NCBI GenBank assembly: GCA_964636985.1
Contig: CAZWSX010000001.1
Span: forward strand, 62,001 to 126,000
Reading direction: 5' to 3'
Origin: CAZWSX01 sp964636985
GTDB taxonomy: Bacteria; Planctomycetota; Planctomycetia; Pirellulales; Pirellulaceae
Length of the DNA: 64,000 nt
The notes beneath the pieces are model-generated. The model had not been told where the DNA came from. It did not search any database and saw only the letters and a list, made by a program, of their open reading frames with translations. The position numbers and the translations under genes are program-made. Positions 27,180 to 35,451 of this stretch are shown piece by piece. Each line of letters starts with the position of its first letter. Position 1 is the stretch's first letter.

Positions 27180-27474
27180 GACCGTTCTCACATCTCTGTT
27201 TATCGCGTCTGCATTAGTCGCGACTCTACGATCGCGTTACCGGTCGCCCTGCTGAGCGCGCCGGCGACTGCACGAATCCCGAAGTATAGCGAAAGACCGC
27301 CCGTTCACAAGTCCAAGAGCAAACCGAGCGTGCTTCGGGCGTTTTTCTCAAGTCATTTCATTGCAGCGATTTACGGCGATTGCGGGGCCGGCCGTCCTTT
27401 CCGGTTGTATTCATCGAAGCCGTTTGATGTAATGAGGGCGAGCCCACCCTCCCGCCTGTACTAGGGGTCCTGCC
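27180..27474. other. Divergent intergenic region rpmB / DUF1501 gene
   Basis: 295 bases between two divergently transcribed genes, presumably holding promoters for both. I see no hairpin, repeat or clear promoter boxes. Confidence 0.3.
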
Positions 27475-28860
27475 ATGTTCACCCTTTTCGATCACGACCA
27501 GCGTGGTCGCCGCCGCGATTTTCTCCGCTTCGGTGCGGCCGCTGGATTGGCTGGATTAACCAGCCGAATCGTGTCGGCTGGTGGCGGTGACGGAACGCCC
27601 TTGCTGACTGGCAAGTCGGTCATCTTTCTCTTTCTGCATGGCGGGCCGACCCAGTTTGAAACCTTCGATCCCAAGCCTGATGCTCCGGCCGAAATCCGCA
27701 GCACGACCGGCCACGTCGCCACTAAAATCCCGGGCGTTTACTTCGGCAGCACGTTCACCCGCCTGGCGGCGCTGGCGGACCAACTGACGATCGTTCGCTC
27801 GTTCCGGCCAGGCGACGGCGACCACAACATCAAGCCGGTCGTAGGGCGAAACACCAACGGGGCCAACCTGGGGAGCTACTTTGCCCGGGTGGCTGGACCG
27901 AACGATCCCAAAAGCGGTTTGCCGACGAACGCCGTCCTTTTCCCGCGCGCTGTTCATCCCGAAACAGAAGAAGTCACCACCGGGTTTGGGCGCTTCGACG
28001 CGACGGGCAATTTGGGGAGCGGCTTTGCTCCGTTCGTCCCGGGCGCGGGCGGAAACTTGCAGCGCGATATGCAACTGGCGCTGCCGCTGAACCGGCTCGA
28101 CGATCGCCGGTCGCTATTGACGGGGCTCGATGGTTGGCGAACGGCGCTCGACAACCCGACGCGGGTGGCGGGCCTTGATCAACTCCGGCATCAGGCGCTT
28201 GGAGCTTTGTTGGGCGGGGCAGCCGAGGCGCTTGATCTCAAACACGAAGATCCCAAGACGATTGAGCGATACGATACCGCGCCGATGATTCAGCCCGAAC
28301 GGATCAGCCGCAAGTGGAACAACCGTCCGCAGTACATCGACAACGCGAAGTCGATGGGCAAGCTGCTATTGTTAGCGCGGCGGTTGTGCGAACACGGTGC
28401 CGGCTTCGTCACTGTGACGAGCAACTTCGTGTGGGATAACCATGCCGACGTGAACAACTGCGGTCCGGAAGAAGCGATGCAGTACATGGGGCAGCAACTC
28501 GACTATGCCGTGTCGGCGTTTTTGGAAGACGTTCGCGCCCGCGGTCTCGACAAGAAAATACTCCTCGTCTGTTGCGGCGAGATGGGCCGTACCCCGCGGC
28601 TGAATGATCGCGGTGGCCGCGATCACTGGGGCGGACTGGGGCCGCTGTTACTCGCCGGCGGCGGTTACGAAATGGGGCGCGTGATTGGCCAATCGGACGC
28701 CCAAGGAGCTGAACCACGCAGCGAGCCGGTTACGATCCCGCATCTTACGTCGACCATTCTGCGAACGTTGATGGACCCAGGGCAAGTGCGAGTCCGCGGC
28801 GGCATTCCCGCTGAGATCATCGACGCAGCGAACGCGCCGCCGATTGCTGGGTTTGCGTAG
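27475..28860 (+). CDS. DUF1501 protein with Tat signal
   Basis: 461 residues of the planctomycete DUF1501 family, which is related to the alkaline-phosphatase/sulfatase fold. The Tat-type N-terminus has R-R-R-D-F-L-R-F-G. Family motifs seen are F-L-F-L-H-G-G-P-T-Q-F-E-T-F-D-P-K, G-D-G-D-H-N, the E-M-G-R-T-P-R motif and G-G-R-D-H-W-G. In planctomycetes it is often paired with a DUF1549/DUF1553 cytochrome-type gene; no such partner is adjacent here. Confidence 0.92.
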   Translation: MFTLFDHDQRGRRRDFLRFGAAAGLAGLTSRIVSAGGGDGTPLLTGKSVIFLFLHGGPTQFETFDPKPDAPAEIRSTTGHVATKIPGVYFGSTFTRLAALADQLTIVRSFRPGDGDHNIKPVVGRNTNGANLGSYFARVAGPNDPKSGLPTNAVLFPRAVHPETEEVTTGFGRFDATGNLGSGFAPFVPGAGGNLQRDMQLALPLNRLDDRRSLLTGLDGWRTALDNPTRVAGLDQLRHQALGALLGGAAEALDLKHEDPKTIERYDTAPMIQPERISRKWNNRPQYIDNAKSMGKLLLLARRLCEHGAGFVTVTSNFVWDNHADVNNCGPEEAMQYMGQQLDYAVSAFLEDVRARGLDKKILLVCCGEMGRTPRLNDRGGRDHWGGLGPLLLAGGGYEMGRVIGQSDAQGAEPRSEPVTIPHLTSTILRTLMDPGQVRVRGGIPAEIIDAANAPPIAGFA

Positions 28861-28917
28861 TCGCTTGGGGATTTGCCACAGAGGACTCGGAAAGGGCTTC
28901 GCATCGGTAGCAAGACC

Positions 28918-29436
28918 ATGCCTAACTTGAAGTCAATTATTCAGCGTTTACGCGCCGGCGATGCCAGTTCCGACGACTGGCTCTACATCTGCGGCGATGC
29001 GGAAGATCTTTCGCTTGCGACCGAAGCCGATCTTGGTTGTCCCGAATTCGACGAAGATGCGGATGAGGAAATTGCGCCGCCAGGGTTTGAGGATCGCGGC
29101 CTTTGGGTGACGATCGACAAGGAAACGGTCGACCAATGCATTGCGTGGGGCGATCGGCTAGCCGGCAAGCAAGACGATGCGGCTGCGGCGGACGTCATAC
29201 GATACTACGTTCGGTTTGATGACTGGCCTGAGACGCTTAACGCGCCAGAGACTCTACCATTAAGTGATGCCTCGCTCCGCCTTCATCGTGAGTTCCGCGA
29301 CAGTCTTGGCGCAGAAGATCCGGCCAGGCCATGTCGTCACGAGGGGTGCAGCCGCGGATCGGTAAAATTCAGCGTCCTTTGCCGACGCCACCACTTTGAA
29401 AAAGTCCGCGGGTGTCCGTATCCATTCGCTGACTGA
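28918..29436 (+). CDS. Hypothetical protein with C-terminal Cys/His cluster
   Basis: 172 residues. I do not recognise the family. The N-terminal D-D-W-L-Y-I-C and central R-G-L-W-V-T-I-D look like a small alpha/beta domain. The C-terminus has C-R-H-E-G-C, then C-R-R-H-H, then a final Cys, consistent with a zinc-binding knuckle. It starts at ATG 28918, 57 bases after the DUF1501 gene, and is followed by a strong hairpin. Confidence 0.7.
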   Translation: MPNLKSIIQRLRAGDASSDDWLYICGDAEDLSLATEADLGCPEFDEDADEEIAPPGFEDRGLWVTIDKETVDQCIAWGDRLAGKQDDAAAADVIRYYVRFDDWPETLNAPETLPLSDASLRLHREFRDSLGAEDPARPCRHEGCSRGSVKFSVLCRRHHFEKVRGCPYPFAD

Positions 29437-29485
29437 TCGCGATATGTAAAGTGGGGCGACTCGCCGTGCGCGTGAAACGTCCACG

Positions 29486-29522
29486 CCGGCCTCGCGAAGG
29501 GGCGGAAGCTTCGCGAGGCCGG
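29486..29522 (+). terminator. Strong hairpin, possible transcription terminator
   Basis: 13-bp perfect stem ccggcctcgcgaa (29486-29498) / ttcgcgaggccgg (29510-29522) with an 11-base loop, 50 bases after the end of the preceding gene. The following ttctgtaaaa is only weakly U-rich, so it may be a repeat hairpin or a weak terminator. Confidence 0.5.
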
Positions 29523-29769
29523 TTCTGTAAAACGTTCAACCAGATTGTCAATGAACGGTTCTGCTTTGGATTGCTGCCTCGACTTCGGAGGTGCACTTGG
29601 TCCGAAGTCGTGGAAGCGTTCCACGCGCAGAGGTGACGTAAGCACGGCGCGACAGGGCCACTCCTCTCGTGCGGATGGAAAAAGTGCGCAGACGTGGAAG
29701 CGCGGCCTGTCGGAGAGCTTCCTACGGCGGAAGTCATTTCGAGGCAAGAACGTCGGGGAGGGGATGAGG

Positions 29770-29974
29770 CTCACACGAAGGCACGAAGGCACGAAGGAGA
29801 GCCGACCTAATGTGCCGGTGGTGGCCCGAGCAAGAAGGGGAGAAGGGGGGAATGGGAGTCGGGGAGATAGGAGTATTGCTCCCACTCTCCCCGACTCCCC
29901 TTCTCCCAAATTAAGCAAGTCGCACTACTGACGGAACTACCACCCCACTTCGTGTCTTTGTGGCTTTGTGTGAG
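29770..29974. repeat. MITE-like inverted-repeat element with central palindrome
   Basis: Left arm ctcacacgaaggcacgaagg at 29770 continues to 29796. The right arm at 29948-29974 is its reverse complement over 27 bases with 4 mismatches. Between them lies a second imperfect inverted repeat, G-rich at about 29840-29871 and C-rich at 29881-29907 (both carry the gggagtcgggga pattern). No coding capacity inside. Confidence 0.65.
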
Positions 29975-30236
29975 TTCCATAATTGAAACACAGAGTCACG
30001 GAGGCCGCAGAGGTTCAGGGGCCATCACGAGCGATTTCGGACTAGATTGTCCGCAGCTCTTAAAGTTGCCGATGAGAGAAGGCTAACCGCGCACAGACAG
30101 GATTAGGATTGTCTGTGCCACTTTCTGGTAGCCACTTTTTGTGGCGCATGCCGAAACGCCTTGACTTTCGCCAGGCGTTTCGTGGGTGGGTTTCGAGGTG
30201 TCGGTAGAAGGCTCGGCCCACCCAAGTGGCAGTTTA

Positions 30237-30722
30237 CTATTCGCTGGCTGGTTCTTCGGATTCGGCTTCTGAGTCGCCTTCGGCTGGTGGTTCGTCGGTG
30301 GGGGCCACATAGAACCTGACTCCACCCACCGGCGCCGGGCCCATGCCTTCGATCACGATGTGATTCGATTCGTCGAAATGAACCGTTGAAGAGAAAGTGC
30401 CGTCGAAATTCTCGACCGTCTCGCCAATCACGTCGCCGTTCTCGTTTCGTACGGACCCGTCTTCGCCGAATTGGAGATTCAATGGGTAAAGCCAGTTCAT
30501 CACCACGTTCCCGCTGGCATACGCTCCTCCAGCCACGCCCGCCACGAGGATGGCCAGGCCGGCCGCCCAGGCGAATCGGCGCCGGCGTGCACGTGCCGGC
30601 TGCTGCTGTTGTTCTTTCATCAATTTGTCCTCCAACTCATCGGAAAACGACTCGCTGCAAGTCGCACCGCGCGACCGAAGCTTGTCGAAAGTCTCGTCGA
30701 TCCAACGTTCGTCGTTTGTCAT
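30237..30722 (-). CDS. Single-span membrane protein, possible partner of the ECF sigma factor
   Basis: 161 residues. A cytoplasmic N-terminus of ~50 residues (D-E-R-W-I-D-E-T-F-D-K-L) is followed by basic A-R-R-R-R-F and one membrane helix (residues ~50-70), then an extracytoplasmic acidic domain. The arrangement resembles anti-sigma or sigma-regulatory membrane proteins, and the gene lies downstream of an ECF sigma gene. It lacks the ZAS zinc motif, so the role is inferred. The ATG at 30722 excludes an upstream extension encoded by a repeat. Confidence 0.65.
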   Translation of the reverse strand: MTNDERWIDETFDKLRSRGATCSESFSDELEDKLMKEQQQQPARARRRRFAWAAGLAILVAGVAGGAYASGNVVMNWLYPLNLQFGEDGSVRNENGDVIGETVENFDGTFSSTVHFDESNHIVIEGMGPAPVGGVRFYVAPTDEPPAEGDSEAESEEPASE

Positions 30723-30734
30723 GGTCGGGTTCCT

Positions 30735-30966
30735 GTTTTTTTTGCCACAGAGGGCACAGAGATCGCAGAGAGTGGGGAAGGAATGAGGTGGTTTCACTTC
30801 GCAAATCAAAAATCCGCAAATCATCAATCGATTAATCAGGCGTTCTTAGGAGCAGCGCGTTTCGGATTGGTAGCCGCACTTCGCACGGACAGGAATGTCC
30901 GTGCTACTTTTCTCTTCCCCATTCCCTCTCAGTGTTCTCTGTGATCTCTGTGGCAAAATTCTCTTC
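30735..30966. repeat. MITE-like inverted-repeat element with central palindrome
   Basis: Left arm (30735-30786) contains tttgccacagagg and cacagagatcgcagagag. The right arm (30911-30966) is its imperfect reverse complement, containing ctctgtgatctctgtggcaa. In the middle, 30883-30904 is a hairpin gcacggac-aggaat-gtccgtgc. The element lies between an ECF sigma gene and the downstream membrane-protein gene. Similar arm sequence also occurs at 28871, 29987 and 47685. Confidence 0.65.
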
Positions 30967-31530
30967 TCAGTGTGGTTCTAGTCGTTGTCGTAGTAGTTCT
31001 CGGCCGCGGGCGAGTCGTGATTTGATGGTGCCTGCTGCGACGTTCATCACCGCGGCTACCGTTTCTATGGGCAACTCTTCCAAGTAGTGCAATGTGAGCG
31101 CGGTTTGGAAGGGTTCGGATATCTGCGTCAATGCGTGTCGTAACTCTTCGGCGTCGTCGCGCGGCGCGGTTCGTTCGTCGAGTGGCTCGGTGACCAGCCC
31201 GAAGAACTTTCGCAGTCGGCGCCTGCGCGACCAGGTCACAATCGAGTTCGTGGCCAGTCGGTACAGCCAGGCGAGAACAGGAACTCCTGTGCGACGCCAC
31301 TTCGGTAATCCGCGGACCATGGCCAGGAATGCTTGGGCCGTGACGTCTTCGGCTTCGTGGCTTGTTATGACTCGGCGACCGACGTACCGGGCGATTCGCT
31401 CGAAGTGGCGGCGATAAAGCGTCGCCAGGGCTTCGGCATCGGTGGCTGCCCGCGCGGCCAGTTCCTCGTCCGATTCGACGTAGGGTTGGAGCGAGGTTTG
31501 CGAATCGTTACTTGGTTCGACGGCCAGCAC
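30967..31530 (-). CDS. ECF-family RNA polymerase sigma factor
   Basis: About 187 residues with sigma region 2 (L-Y-R-R-H-F-E-R-I-A-R-Y-V-G, A-E-D-V-T-A-Q-A-F-L) and region 4 (L-T-L-H-Y-L-E-E-L-P-I-E-T-V-A-A, I-K-S-R-L-A-R-G-R). It directs transcription of an alternative regulon. No ATG is available near the start; I prefer GTG 31530 because GGAG lies 6 bases upstream, although the frame stays open to about 31626. Confidence 0.92.
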   Translation of the reverse strand: MLAVEPSNDSQTSLQPYVESDEELAARAATDAEALATLYRRHFERIARYVGRRVITSHEAEDVTAQAFLAMVRGLPKWRRTGVPVLAWLYRLATNSIVTWSRRRRLRKFFGLVTEPLDERTAPRDDAEELRHALTQISEPFQTALTLHYLEELPIETVAAVMNVAAGTIKSRLARGRELLRQRLEPH

Positions 31531-31687
31531 TGAATTCTCCGTAGACCAGGTTCTCCGGAGAACGAGGTTCTCCGCGGGCAGTGTCGATTGAATTGCGTCG
31601 TTTGGTTTACGCCCTATACAACGCACGAGAGGCCGCGCGGGTTCCCGAGAAATGGGAATTCCGACGTGAGATCGAAGTCAGCGGACG

Positions 31688-32251
31688 CTAATCGCCAGAA
31701 GAGTCCAATTCTTCGCGTTTTTTGGCCAGAACCTGATCGAACAGTTGTTCCAGTGGGGCATTCGCTCCGCGCAGCCCGGCGACGACAGACTCGGCCCAAG
31801 TGAGATATTCCAGCTTCCGTCCCAGAGGCCAGTCGACGGGCTGGGAGTGGGTGAACTCGCTGATGTTGCTGACCTTGTCCGCTAGCTTGATCGCCTTAGC
31901 GGTGGGCGATTTGTGGGGCGCGTTGACGATTTGCAAACGCTTCCGTTCCGCTTTGGGGAGGCTTTTATCGTCGGTGAGCTCTTGGACCAGTTTGAGGACC
32001 TCTGCGCCAAAGAGGTGATCGATCTCGTCGGGCCGGGTTTGAGTATCTTCGATTGTGTCGTGAAGAATCGCCGCTTGCAGCGATGCCAGATCGGTCACGC
32101 CACCGACGCGGGCAAGCAACTCGGCGACGGCGATCGGATGGTTGATGTAGGGCGTGGCGTCAGCATCCTTGCGTCGCTGCTGGCGATGTTTTTCGGAGGC
32201 GAATTTGAGCGCGGAGAGGAGCAGGGAAGTGGCTGGGCCGTCTGAAATCAT
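31688..32251 (-). CDS. MESH1-type HD hydrolase (small alarmone hydrolase)
   Basis: 187 residues. The sequence closely follows the MESH1/SpoT-hydrolase pattern: K-H-R-Q-Q-R-R-K-D near the start, T-P-Y-I-N-H-P-I, the metal-binding L-H-D-T-I-E-D-T, L-T-D-D-K-S-L-P-K-x-E-R-K-R-L, and A-K-A-I-K-L-A-D-K-V-S-N. It is a stand-alone hydrolase domain with no synthetase, TGS or ACT domain. MESH1 enzymes hydrolyse (p)ppGpp and, in animals, NADPH. ATG 32251 has GGAG 7 bases upstream. Confidence 0.92.
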   Translation of the reverse strand: MISDGPATSLLLSALKFASEKHRQQRRKDADATPYINHPIAVAELLARVGGVTDLASLQAAILHDTIEDTQTRPDEIDHLFGAEVLKLVQELTDDKSLPKAERKRLQIVNAPHKSPTAKAIKLADKVSNISEFTHSQPVDWPLGRKLEYLTWAESVVAGLRGANAPLEQLFDQVLAKKREELDSSGD

Positions 32252-32271
32252 CGAGCCTCTCCTGTCGCGAG

Positions 32272-32604
32272 TTACCATTTTTCGCCGGTTCGCGGCCTTC
32301 GTGAGTGTCGCTGCTTGGTTCGCTCACGAATCAATTCAACCATTTGGTTGTATTCAGATTCATCAATCGCAGGGTCGCGTCCGGCTCGTATAGCTTCGGA
32401 GACATCTTTCAATTGCATTCGTAACGCCGTTCTGCGCGACGACCAACCAGGGCGTCCTAGCGAAAGAAAGAGGTTGAGAAAAATTGGCTTCTTGCCAATG
32501 AGATCACGATCGCGCACACCGCAGTTCTGGCACTTTGCGTAGTAGAGAGTTTTCCACTCTCCACAATTGACACACACAGCATTTTTAGCGCGACTTGGTG
32601 GCAT
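32272..32604 (-). CDS. Small protein with N-terminal zinc ribbon
   Basis: 110 residues. C-V-N-C-G at residues ~11-15 and C-Q-N-C-G at ~25-29 form a zinc-ribbon pair. The rest is helical and basic, with a final R-R-P-R-T-G-E-K-W. No family recognised. It precedes the MESH1-type gene by 20 bases on the same strand, so the two are likely co-transcribed. Confidence 0.65.
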   Translation of the reverse strand: MPPSRAKNAVCVNCGEWKTLYYAKCQNCGVRDRDLIGKKPIFLNLFLSLGRPGWSSRRTALRMQLKDVSEAIRAGRDPAIDESEYNQMVELIRERTKQRHSRRPRTGEKW

Positions 32605-32636
32605 GCTTTCTAAATCGTGGAACGATGCAGTACAAG

Positions 32637-33416
32637 TTACCGCTTCCCTTCGCCGCCGCGGCGGTCGAGTTCGTCTCGTAGCTTGGCGGCGAGTTCGTAT
32701 TGCTCCGACGCGATCGCGTCGCTGAGTTGTTCTTTGAGGGTTCGGCCCACGTCGAATTGTTTTCGCAGAGAAGTTTGCAACTCGCGGAGGCGAACCACCA
32801 TCTCGTCTTCGTCGAACGTTTCCTCGGCTTCGTGTTCGACGAAGAATTCCTTCATCTTATTGAGGCCTTCGTTGATGGCCTCGACGCTTGCTTCGGGGCC
32901 CGATTGTTCCAGCAGGTCGAGCGCCGTCGCTTGCGTTTTATGAAACAGCACGAAGGGGCGATACTGTTCGTGGGTCGCCTTCCACTGGTCGTCGGGGCTG
33001 TGGCGTTTGGCGACGTCCATCAGAGTGAGCGTGTGTTCGGCATCGGCTGCGGCGCGGCCGAACTCGCGGGCGGAGAGCCAGCAGATCCGCCGATGATAAA
33101 ACTGGACGAACTCGCGGTCGGTCTCGGCGCATTCCTCTTCGGTGAAGGTGAACTGGAGGCCGCGCTTGGTTTCCTCGGCCAGCAGGTAGTCGAGATAGGT
33201 CTCGAATCCCTGCGGGCGACTGCCGTCGGGCCGGCCTGTGACTTCGAGCTGCATTAGCCCGAGATCAAGGCGCATTTGGAGCACGTCCCGGCCATCGTCG
33301 CCGGCGGCGACGCGGACGCTGAGCTGGCTGGTGGAAAACGGCCAGGTATTCAAAATGGCGTCAATGTTCTGCGGAGAACGTTTGGCCGAATGGTCTTTTT
33401 TGTCGTCCGAAGACAT
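32637..33416 (-). CDS. UVR-motif protein
   Basis: 259 residues. The N-terminal ~110 residues (I-D-A-I-L-N-T-W-P-F, V-L-Q-M-R-L-D-L-G-L-M-Q-L-E) are typical of a planctomycete conserved protein. The C-terminus carries a UVR motif (L-K-E-Q-L-S-D-A-I-A-S-E-Q-Y-E-L-A-A-K-L-R-D-E-L) as found in UvrB, UvrC and McsA. There is no nuclease signature. ATG 33416 avoids the terminator sequence that sits just upstream. Confidence 0.82.
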   Translation of the reverse strand: MSSDDKKDHSAKRSPQNIDAILNTWPFSTSQLSVRVAAGDDGRDVLQMRLDLGLMQLEVTGRPDGSRPQGFETYLDYLLAEETKRGLQFTFTEEECAETDREFVQFYHRRICWLSAREFGRAAADAEHTLTLMDVAKRHSPDDQWKATHEQYRPFVLFHKTQATALDLLEQSGPEASVEAINEGLNKMKEFFVEHEAEETFDEDEMVVRLRELQTSLRKQFDVGRTLKEQLSDAIASEQYELAAKLRDELDRRGGEGKR

Positions 33417-33453
33417 CGAAGCCGAAACCTGCCTTCCCAAGGGCATTGGCAAT

Positions 33454-33491
33454 AAAAAAGGGTGTGCGAAGCGGAATCCCTTCGCACACCC
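33454..33491 (-). terminator. Intrinsic terminator
   Basis: Read on the minus strand: an 11-bp perfect stem GGGTGTGCGAA / TTCGCACACCC (33491-33481 and 33470-33460), 10-base loop, then TTTTTT (33459-33454). It would terminate transcription of the hemerythrin-like gene just before the UVR-motif gene. Confidence 0.9.
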
Positions 33492-33559
33492 CAAGTATAG
33501 AGTTTGATTCGGATTTCGTCTTGGTCGCGTTTCACGGTGAGCCAAGCGAAACTGGGAAG

Positions 33560-34015
33560 TTAACCTTCCCCCCCTTCCTCACAGCAATAGACTTCCTGCA
33601 GGATGATTCGTTCCGAGGTCTCGTGCCGGTCGATCTTGTCGAGCAGGGCCATCACGTTTTCGCAGTAGTCGAGGAAATCTCGTTCATCCTCGGGGCGGAG
33701 CGTTTTTTGTGCGGAGATCAGATGCTCCAGCACTTCACGGATCTCGTGGTGTTCACAAAGGAGTGCGGTAGCTCGATCGTGAAGGTGAGGTTTGATCTCT
33801 TCGAGGAGTTCGGCATAGCCGACTTCCTCTTCGAGCGTCAGAAGCCGTTGCAAGTGGCGGTAGAGCGACTCGGCAACGAAGCAGACACTAGACACTTTTT
33901 TCGACAGACCCATGCGATCGGTATCAGACCGGATCGCCGTGCGCAGAGCGTCCTTGACGTGTTCAAGGACTGCGCTTTCAACAGAGAATTGATAGTAGTC
34001 CGAAGATGCATTCAT
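33560..34015 (-). CDS. Hemerythrin-like HHE-domain protein
   Basis: 151 residues, all helical. His/Glu residues are spaced as in HHE cation-binding domains: L-Y-R-H-L, then C-E-H-H-E-I-R-E, and near the end R-H-E-T-S-E-R-I-I-L-Q-E-V-Y, a pattern common in bacterial hemerythrin-like proteins that bind non-haem iron. ATG 34015 has GGAGG 7 bases upstream. Followed by a strong terminator, so it is a single-gene unit. Confidence 0.72.
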   Translation of the reverse strand: MNASSDYYQFSVESAVLEHVKDALRTAIRSDTDRMGLSKKVSSVCFVAESLYRHLQRLLTLEEEVGYAELLEEIKPHLHDRATALLCEHHEIREVLEHLISAQKTLRPEDERDFLDYCENVMALLDKIDRHETSERIILQEVYCCEEGGEG

Positions 34016-34410
34016 GGTGTCATCCTCCAGCAGAGATTCCTGAAAAGTTCGCCAAGCCGAGAGTTCGCGCTGTAACCATGACATCGCGCGACGCCCGAAA
34101 AGACTTGCTCATCTCGAATGAGTACACGAAAAGTTGCTTAGCAAGCGGTGTGCCTTGCTGGCGGGCGAGACCTGACTCGACCATGGGAGAGGTTAGGTCA
34201 AATCGAAGTTCGCGCGTCTGCACGGCACGAAGCCGAAGCGAGAAGCATTAGGCGCGATTCTAGTCCCGCGATCAAACCCAATGCAAACATTTAAGACGAC
34301 AAAATCTTTTTTTTATTGCGTCCGAGTTGACACAAGAGAGAGATCTGTGTTCGCGTTGGTGACACTCGTTCAAACAACAATGTGAGCCCGAGTGTCGTAA
34401 CCTCATTGTC
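34016..34410. other. Intergenic region without a supported gene
   Basis: About 395 bases. It contains an 8-base T-run on the plus strand near 34307-34314 without an adjacent stem. The open frames here overlap real genes and show no codon bias. It probably holds the promoter of the hemerythrin-like gene. Confidence 0.35.
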
Positions 34411-34806
34411 TTAGCGACGAAGCCGGAAGACGTACTCCTCGCCCGCAGCGGGTTGGTTGTCGTCGCCGATGTAGAGGACATCGTTCGAGGGCGCCGACAT
34501 CGTCACGGGGTGACCGGTGCGGATGGTGTTCGTGGGGGAAGAGGTAACGGTTGGCGTCCGCGAAGCAGGCGATGTCTCGCCACGGAGTTGGCGCCACACG
34601 TCGCGACGATCCCAGTAGAAAAGTCCGCCGAGGGCACCTAGCCAGACGAGGGCTTCGAGTTGTTGCCCCGGTCGATTGGCGAGCATTAAAGCGGGAAGAA
34701 ACAAGGTACCCGCGAACAGTGCTAAGTACGTCCATCCCTGCCACCCGCGGGGCGCGATGGCTCGCCCGTTGCGTGTGAGTTTGAACCATTCCGTTTTGGC
34801 AAACAT
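34411..34806 (-). CDS. Small membrane protein carrying the D-V-L-Y-I-G-D motif
   Basis: 131 residues. Two membrane helices (~residues 24-43 and ~50-65), then a cytoplasmic disordered Thr/Ser/Pro-rich tail with N-D-V-L-Y-I-G-D-D at residues 108-116. Almost the same motif occurs twice in the tail of the UEV-like E2 at 40037 and in looser form at the end of the active E2 at 44258. On this basis it may be an accessory or substrate of the ubiquitin-like pathway, but it is 4.2 kb away. No named family recognised. Confidence 0.65.
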   Translation of the reverse strand: MFAKTEWFKLTRNGRAIAPRGWQGWTYLALFAGTLFLPALMLANRPGQQLEALVWLGALGGLFYWDRRDVWRQLRGETSPASRTPTVTSSPTNTIRTGHPVTMSAPSNDVLYIGDDNQPAAGEEYVFRLRR

Positions 34807-34927
34807 GGCCAGGCTCCCAACAGCCGAGACACGATCAAGAAATACCGTAGTTGCTACAACTTATTCGCTTTCGCAGTCCCAATCTTAGGGGGCTTCCCAA
34901 AAAGTGGGGAAGGTAGAAAAAGGGCCC

Positions 34928-35347
34928 TTATTCGTGCCCTGCGCTACGCCGCCCCTGTTTGATGGCGGAGCGGCGCTTTTTGGCCTCGACGCGGCGAAAC
35001 TGGGAACCCTTGGTAGGTTTGGTGGGGCGTCGCTTCTTGGGTGCCGCCAGGACGCTACGGATCATTCCGGCCAATTTTTCGCGACAGATTTCGATATTTT
35101 TGGGCTGATCGCGCGACTCTTGGCTGGTCACGAGGAGTTCACCCTCGTTGGTGATGCGGGACCCGTAGGCGTTGAGAAAACGGTCTCGCACGTCGGGGGG
35201 CAAGGCCTCGCTTTTCCGCACGTTCCACCGCACGGTGGCTTTGCTGTTCACCTTGTTGACGTTTTGTCCGCCGGGGCCGCTGCTACGGGAATAGGTCCAC
35301 TCGAGTTCCTCCTCGGGGATTTGGATCTTCGCGTTGATAATCAACAT
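34928..35347 (-). CDS. arfB: Ribosome-rescue peptidyl-tRNA hydrolase ArfB
   Basis: 139 residues. It has the release-factor catalytic loop S-S-G-P-G-G-Q-N-V-N-K and a long basic C-terminal tail (K-K-R-R-P-T-K-P-T-K, V-E-A-K-K-R-R) that in ArfB enters the empty mRNA channel. It lacks codon-recognition domains, as expected. It releases peptides from ribosomes stalled on mRNAs lacking stop codons. Confidence 0.95.
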   Translation of the reverse strand: MLIINAKIQIPEEELEWTYSRSSGPGGQNVNKVNSKATVRWNVRKSEALPPDVRDRFLNAYGSRITNEGELLVTSQESRDQPKNIEICREKLAGMIRSVLAAPKKRRPTKPTKGSQFRRVEAKKRRSAIKQGRRSAGHE

Positions 35348-35451
35348 GGAGTGCTTGCTCGCCGTGTGAAACCGGCTGGGAGGATACTTCCTCTTCGCGG
35401 CTTCTTCTCGGACAATTCTAATCGCTGGAATTTACTCGGGAGAAACCACTA

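Larger units (their letters stand above)
29437..30236. other. 800-base gene-free region rich in repeats
   Basis: No convincing gene on either strand. It contains the hairpin at 29486, the MITE-like element at 29770-29974, a cacagagtcacgg-type repeat at about 29987-30018 and a small hairpin gcacagac / gtctgtgc at 30091-30118. Codon patterns in the open frames look random. Confidence 0.6.
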
